Shown piece by piece: positions 14,205-17,027 of a stretch of 17,027 nucleotides of DNA. Each line of letters begins with the position of its first letter. Positions within the stretch are counted from its first letter, which is position 1. The position numbers and the translations under genes were made by a program. The stretch is from UMGS1071 sp045638545 (GTDB lineage Bacteria > Bacillota > Clostridia > Oscillospirales > Acutalibacteraceae): positions 1-17,027 of the forward strand of contig JAZUBL010000028.1 of the NCBI GenBank assembly GCA_045638545.1, read 5' to 3'. Below the pieces are notes generated by a model. That model was not told the origin of the DNA. It saw nothing but the letters and a program-made list of their open reading frames with translations, and did no database searches.

Positions 14205-14324
14205 ATGAAACTGCACTCCATGGATGAACAGTTATTCCGCTGCCTCTATGGCTGGCTGGATTATGGCCAGGATCTGGATGATCTGCTCTTTTACGGAGAA
14301 GTATATCATGTCAGTGAACGATAA
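14205..14324 (+). CDS. Putative 39-residue acidic small protein of unknown function
   Basis: The ORF encodes 39 residues starting MKLHSMDEQLF, rich in aromatics (seven of Phe/Tyr/Trp) and acidic (eight Asp/Glu against three Lys/Arg), with GWLDYGQDLDDLLFYGE in the middle. It has no signal peptide, membrane helix or recognisable fold. Support for translation is a near-perfect ribosome binding site, AAAGGAGG, with 8 bp to the ATG, the strongest in this part of the window. A terminator hairpin also begins 2 nt after the TAA. A TAGAAT at 14162-14167 could be its -10, but no good -35 is visible at 16-18 bp. It lies between divergent alr and convergent purL. It could be a regulatory small protein, a family member restricted to relatives, or a leader peptide without further function. 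Confidence 0.6.
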   Translation: MKLHSMDEQLFRCLYGWLDYGQDLDDLLFYGEVYHVSER

Positions 14325-14325
14325 A

Positions 14326-14365
14326 AAAGCACCCTGCGGGCAATACGCTCACAGGGTGCTTTCTA
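14326..14365. terminator. Bidirectional terminator between the 39-codon ORF and purL
   Basis: An 11-bp perfect stem, AAAGCACCCTG/CAGGGTGCTTT, has a 15-nt loop. On the plus strand it is followed by CTATTTTA. On the minus strand the stem is followed by TTTAT, so it can end both the short plus-strand transcript and purL, whose stop codon is 32 nt away. Confidence 0.85.
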
Positions 14366-14396
14366 TTTTAATTCAACTTACGCCGAATATTTTATC

Positions 14397-17027
14397 TTAC
14401 TTGAAGTACTTAACGCCGGACTCGAAGATCTTCTGATCCTTATCGCCTGGTACGTTCTTGTACAGGTCACTGCCCTTACGCTCGGAGTGAGCCATCTTAC
14501 CGAATACACGGCCGTCTGGGCTTGTGATACCTTCGATTGCGCATACGGAGCCGTTCGGGTTCCACTCGATCTTGCTGCTTGGCTTGCCGCATGGTGTGGT
14601 GTACTGTGTTGCCACCTGACCATTTGCAATAAGCTGTGCCAGAACTTCGTCGTTTGCTACGAAGCGGCCTTCACCGTGAGATACAGGTACGCAGTGTACA
14701 TCGCCTGCTTCAACGCCTGCCAGCCATGGAGACTTCACGGAAGTTACTCTTGTGTATACCATTCTGGATACGTGGCGGCCGATCTTGTTGAAGGTCAGTG
14801 TTGGGGATGTCTCGTCGATATCTGTGATCTTGCCGTATGGTACGAGACCCAGCTTGATCAGTGCCTGGAAGCCGTTGCAGATACCCAGCATAAGGCCATC
14901 TCTCTGCTCCAGCAGCTTTGTAACTTCTTCGGCGATCTTCGGGTTGCGGAATGTTGTTGCAATGAACTTACCGGAACCGTCTGGTTCGTCACCGCCGGAG
15001 AAGCCGCCTGGGAACATTACGATCTGTGCCTTGGAGATTTCTTCTGCCATACGCTCGATTGTCTCTTCGATGTCTGCGGAGGACAGGTTCTTCACAATGA
15101 GGATCTCCGGCTGTGCGCCTGCCTTTTCAAATGCGCGTGCTGTGTCAACTTCGCAGTTTGTGCCTGGGAATACAGGGATGAATACGCGTGGCTTTGCAAC
15201 CTTGATTGCTGGTGCCAGGCTGCTTCTCTCTGTGTAGAGCTCGATGTCGCGTGTCAGTGGAGTTTCTTCTGCCTTAGATGGGAAGATTGGCTCCAGTGTG
15301 CCCATCCAGCCGCAGCACAGGTCTTCCAGAGACAGTGCAGCGTTGTCGATCACGATATCCTTGTTCTCGGATGTGAAGCCGATTGTTACAGGATCCAGAT
15401 CTGCGCCCATTACTGCGTCGTAGCTCAGTTCTACTACCAGTGCGCCGCTCTTTGGAGCAAACAGTGTTTCGAGGCTGTTGAAGTCGTCCTCAAATACAAA
15501 GCCGATGCCGTTACCGAAGCACATCTTTGCAACTGCAGCTGCAACGCCGCCTTCCTTCACAACGGATGCGGACAGAATGCTGCCATCCTGCATCATCTTG
15601 TATACGGACTCGTAGTATGCCTTCAGCTTCTCCCAGTTTGGAAGCAGAGTGTCGATTTCCTCTGGCAGAGGCAGGTAAACAACCTTGGAGCCAGCCTTTG
15701 TAAATGCTGCGGAAACTGTCTTGCTTGCCTTGGACATAGTTACTGCAAAGCTTACGAGGGTTGGAGGAACGTCCAGAGCCTCGAAGGAGCCGGACATACT
15801 GTCCTTACCGCCGATTGCAGGCAGTTCCAGACCAATCTGTGCTGTGAGAGCGCCCAGCAGTGCCGCTGTTGGCTTACCCCAACGCTTCTCTTCGTCGCGG
15901 AGACGCTCGAAGTATTCCTGGAATGTGAGACGTGCCTTCAGTGGGTTTGCGCCAACTGCTGCCAGCTTGGAAACGCTTTCAACAACTGCATATGCAGCAC
16001 TGTGGAATGGGCTGAAGTTTGCAATACCTGGAATGAAGCCGTAGCCCATTACAGTTGCGTCGTCTGTCTCGCCCTTTTCCAGTGGAATCTTTGCAACCAT
16101 TGCTTCTTCTGGTGTCAGCTGGTACTTGCCTGCAAATGGCATGAGAACAGTACCTGCACCGATGGATGCGTCAAAGCGTTCTACCATACCCTTCTGAGAT
16201 GCAACTTCCAGACGAGCCAGGTTCTCAGCAAATGCTTCGCACAGAGGCTTGCCCTGGAGGCACTCTGGGATCATGTTGCGGTAGTTTTCTTCTGGGTTTG
16301 GTGCTGTGATGTATGCGCTTGCCTTCTGTGTTACACCGTTGGTGTTGAGGAATTCACGGCTCAGGTCAACAATCTGGTCGCCTCTCCATGTCATCTTCAG
16401 TCTTGGGTCAGCTGTAACTGTTGCAACAACCTGTGCGTTCAGGTTTTCCTTCTTTGCCTCTTCAATAAAGAGGTCAACGTCCTTTGCTTCCAGAACAACA
16501 GCCATACGCTCCTGAGACTCGGAGATTGCCAGCTCTGTGCCGTCGAGGCCTTCGTACTTCTTTGGAACGTTATCCAGTTCTACCTTCAGGCCGTCTGCCA
16601 GTTCGCCGATTGCTACGCAAACGCCGCCTGCACCGAAGTCGTTGCAGCGCTTGATCAGCTTGGAAACCTTGCCGTTTCTGAACAGTCTCTGGATCTTACG
16701 CTCGGTTGGTGGGTTACCCTTCTGAACTTCTGCACCGCACATGTCGATGGAATCTTCTGTGTGTGCCTTGGAAGAACCGGTTGCACCGCCGCAGCCGTCA
16801 CGGCCTGTGGAGCCGCCCAGCAGTACGATCACGTCGCCGTCTTCCGGTGTGCCGCGCTGTACGTTCTCTTTTGGAGATGCGCCAACAACTGCACCGATCT
16901 CCATACGCTTTGCAACGTAGCCTGGGTCATACAGTTCGGTTACCTGACCTGTTGCCAGACCGATCTGGTTGCCGTAGGAGCTGTAGCCTGCTGCTGCACC
17001 TGTTGTAATGGTGCGGCTTGGCAGCTT
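14397..17027 (-). CDS. purL: Phosphoribosylformylglycinamidine (FGAM) synthase, single-chain type, partial
   Basis: This enzyme catalyses the ATP- and glutamine-dependent conversion of FGAR to FGAM in purine synthesis. The visible 876 residues are the C-terminal part. The reading frame stays open past the window edge, so the Met at 16904 is internal and not the start. Present are the ATP-binding synthase motifs (GASPKENVQRG, GGAVGSSK-type glycine-rich GGSTGRDGCGGATGSS, FGAGGVCVAIGEL, LPAIGGKDSMSGSF). A glutaminase domain follows in about the last 270 residues: VFIPVFPGTNCEVD, MFPGGFSGGDEPDG, nucleophile Cys in LGICNGFQ and the His/Glu pair in KMAHSER. A fused glutaminase marks the large form of about 1,250 residues found in Clostridia and Proteobacteria, unlike the PurL-PurQ-PurS complex of Bacillus. 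No purine riboswitch is visible, as the 5' end is outside. It ends at a bidirectional hairpin. Confidence 0.96.
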   Translation of the reverse strand, partial: KLPSRTITTGAAAGYSSYGNQIGLATGQVTELYDPGYVAKRMEIGAVVGASPKENVQRGTPEDGDVIVLLGGSTGRDGCGGATGSSKAHTEDSIDMCGAEVQKGNPPTERKIQRLFRNGKVSKLIKRCNDFGAGGVCVAIGELADGLKVELDNVPKKYEGLDGTELAISESQERMAVVLEAKDVDLFIEEAKKENLNAQVVATVTADPRLKMTWRGDQIVDLSREFLNTNGVTQKASAYITAPNPEENYRNMIPECLQGKPLCEAFAENLARLEVASQKGMVERFDASIGAGTVLMPFAGKYQLTPEEAMVAKIPLEKGETDDATVMGYGFIPGIANFSPFHSAAYAVVESVSKLAAVGANPLKARLTFQEYFERLRDEEKRWGKPTAALLGALTAQIGLELPAIGGKDSMSGSFEALDVPPTLVSFAVTMSKASKTVSAAFTKAGSKVVYLPLPEEIDTLLPNWEKLKAYYESVYKMMQDGSILSASVVKEGGVAAAVAKMCFGNGIGFVFEDDFNSLETLFAPKSGALVVELSYDAVMGADLDPVTIGFTSENKDIVIDNAALSLEDLCCGWMGTLEPIFPSKAEETPLTRDIELYTERSSLAPAIKVAKPRVFIPVFPGTNCEVDTARAFEKAGAQPEILIVKNLSSADIEETIERMAEEISKAQIVMFPGGFSGGDEPDGSGKFIATTFRNPKIAEEVTKLLEQRDGLMLGICNGFQALIKLGLVPYGKITDIDETSPTLTFNKIGRHVSRMVYTRVTSVKSPWLAGVEAGDVHCVPVSHGEGRFVANDEVLAQLIANGQVATQYTTPCGKPSSKIEWNPNGSVCAIEGITSPDGRVFGKMAHSERKGSDLYKNVPGDKDQKIFESGVKYFK

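Noticed and set aside
14397..16904. purL as a complete 835-residue protein starting at 16904
   Set aside because: The frame is open to the window edge and the upstream residues continue the enzyme, so that Met is internal.

Overview
The window reads as an ordinary chromosomal stretch of a spore-forming, Gram-positive anaerobe of the Clostridia, probably a gut Oscillospirales/Ruminococcaceae-type organism. The evidence is a full-length spoIIE, strong AAGGAGG-type ribosome binding sites, sigma-A promoters with TTGACx and TATxAT boxes, Gram-positive lipoprotein signals, a single-chain PurL with a fused glutaminase domain, and roughly balanced GC content. The family placement is inference; no rRNA or other taxonomic marker is present. 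I saw no tRNA, CRISPR array, insertion sequence, integrase or phage gene.

Layout. 1-548 (minus) is the N-terminal part of an HI0933/BaiN-type flavoprotein cut by the window edge. 732-5336 (plus) is a MarR regulator followed by two translationally overlapping ABC exporter half-transporters. The unit has a good sigma-A promoter, a perfect palindrome just downstream of it that is the likely MarR operator, and a terminator. 5487-6454 holds two small lipoproteins, one unknown and one with two PepSY domains. 6565-7694 is a two-gene CHR (chromate transporter family) pair with its own promoter. 7804-10167 (minus) is spoIIE. A 336-bp non-coding region (10168-10503) separates spoIIE from a divergent unit of a PLP aminotransferase and trpS (10504-12754). 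Alanine racemase (12857-14050, minus) converges on trpS, with a terminator for each. A 39-codon ORF with an excellent ribosome binding site lies at 14205-14324 (plus). It converges on purL (14397 to the window end, minus, partial) across a shared bidirectional hairpin.

How the genes work together. The MarR-ABC unit looks like a self-regulated heterodimeric multidrug-type exporter. Its two nucleotide-binding domains are complementary: one lacks the catalytic Glu and switch His, and the other has a defective signature motif, so only one ATP site should be fully competent. The first subunit carries an unusual extracellular insertion of about 170 residues. The CHR pair should form one membrane transporter. 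SpoIIE is the sporulation phosphatase that activates sigma-F, and its upstream region contains -35/-10 boxes spaced 21 bp, as known for Spo0A-activated sigma-A promoters.

I found no clearly new multi-gene system. The items most worth a second look are the regulatory architecture between spoIIE and the aminotransferase-trpS unit, the extracellular insertion in the first ABC subunit, the 39-residue ORF and the two lipoproteins.
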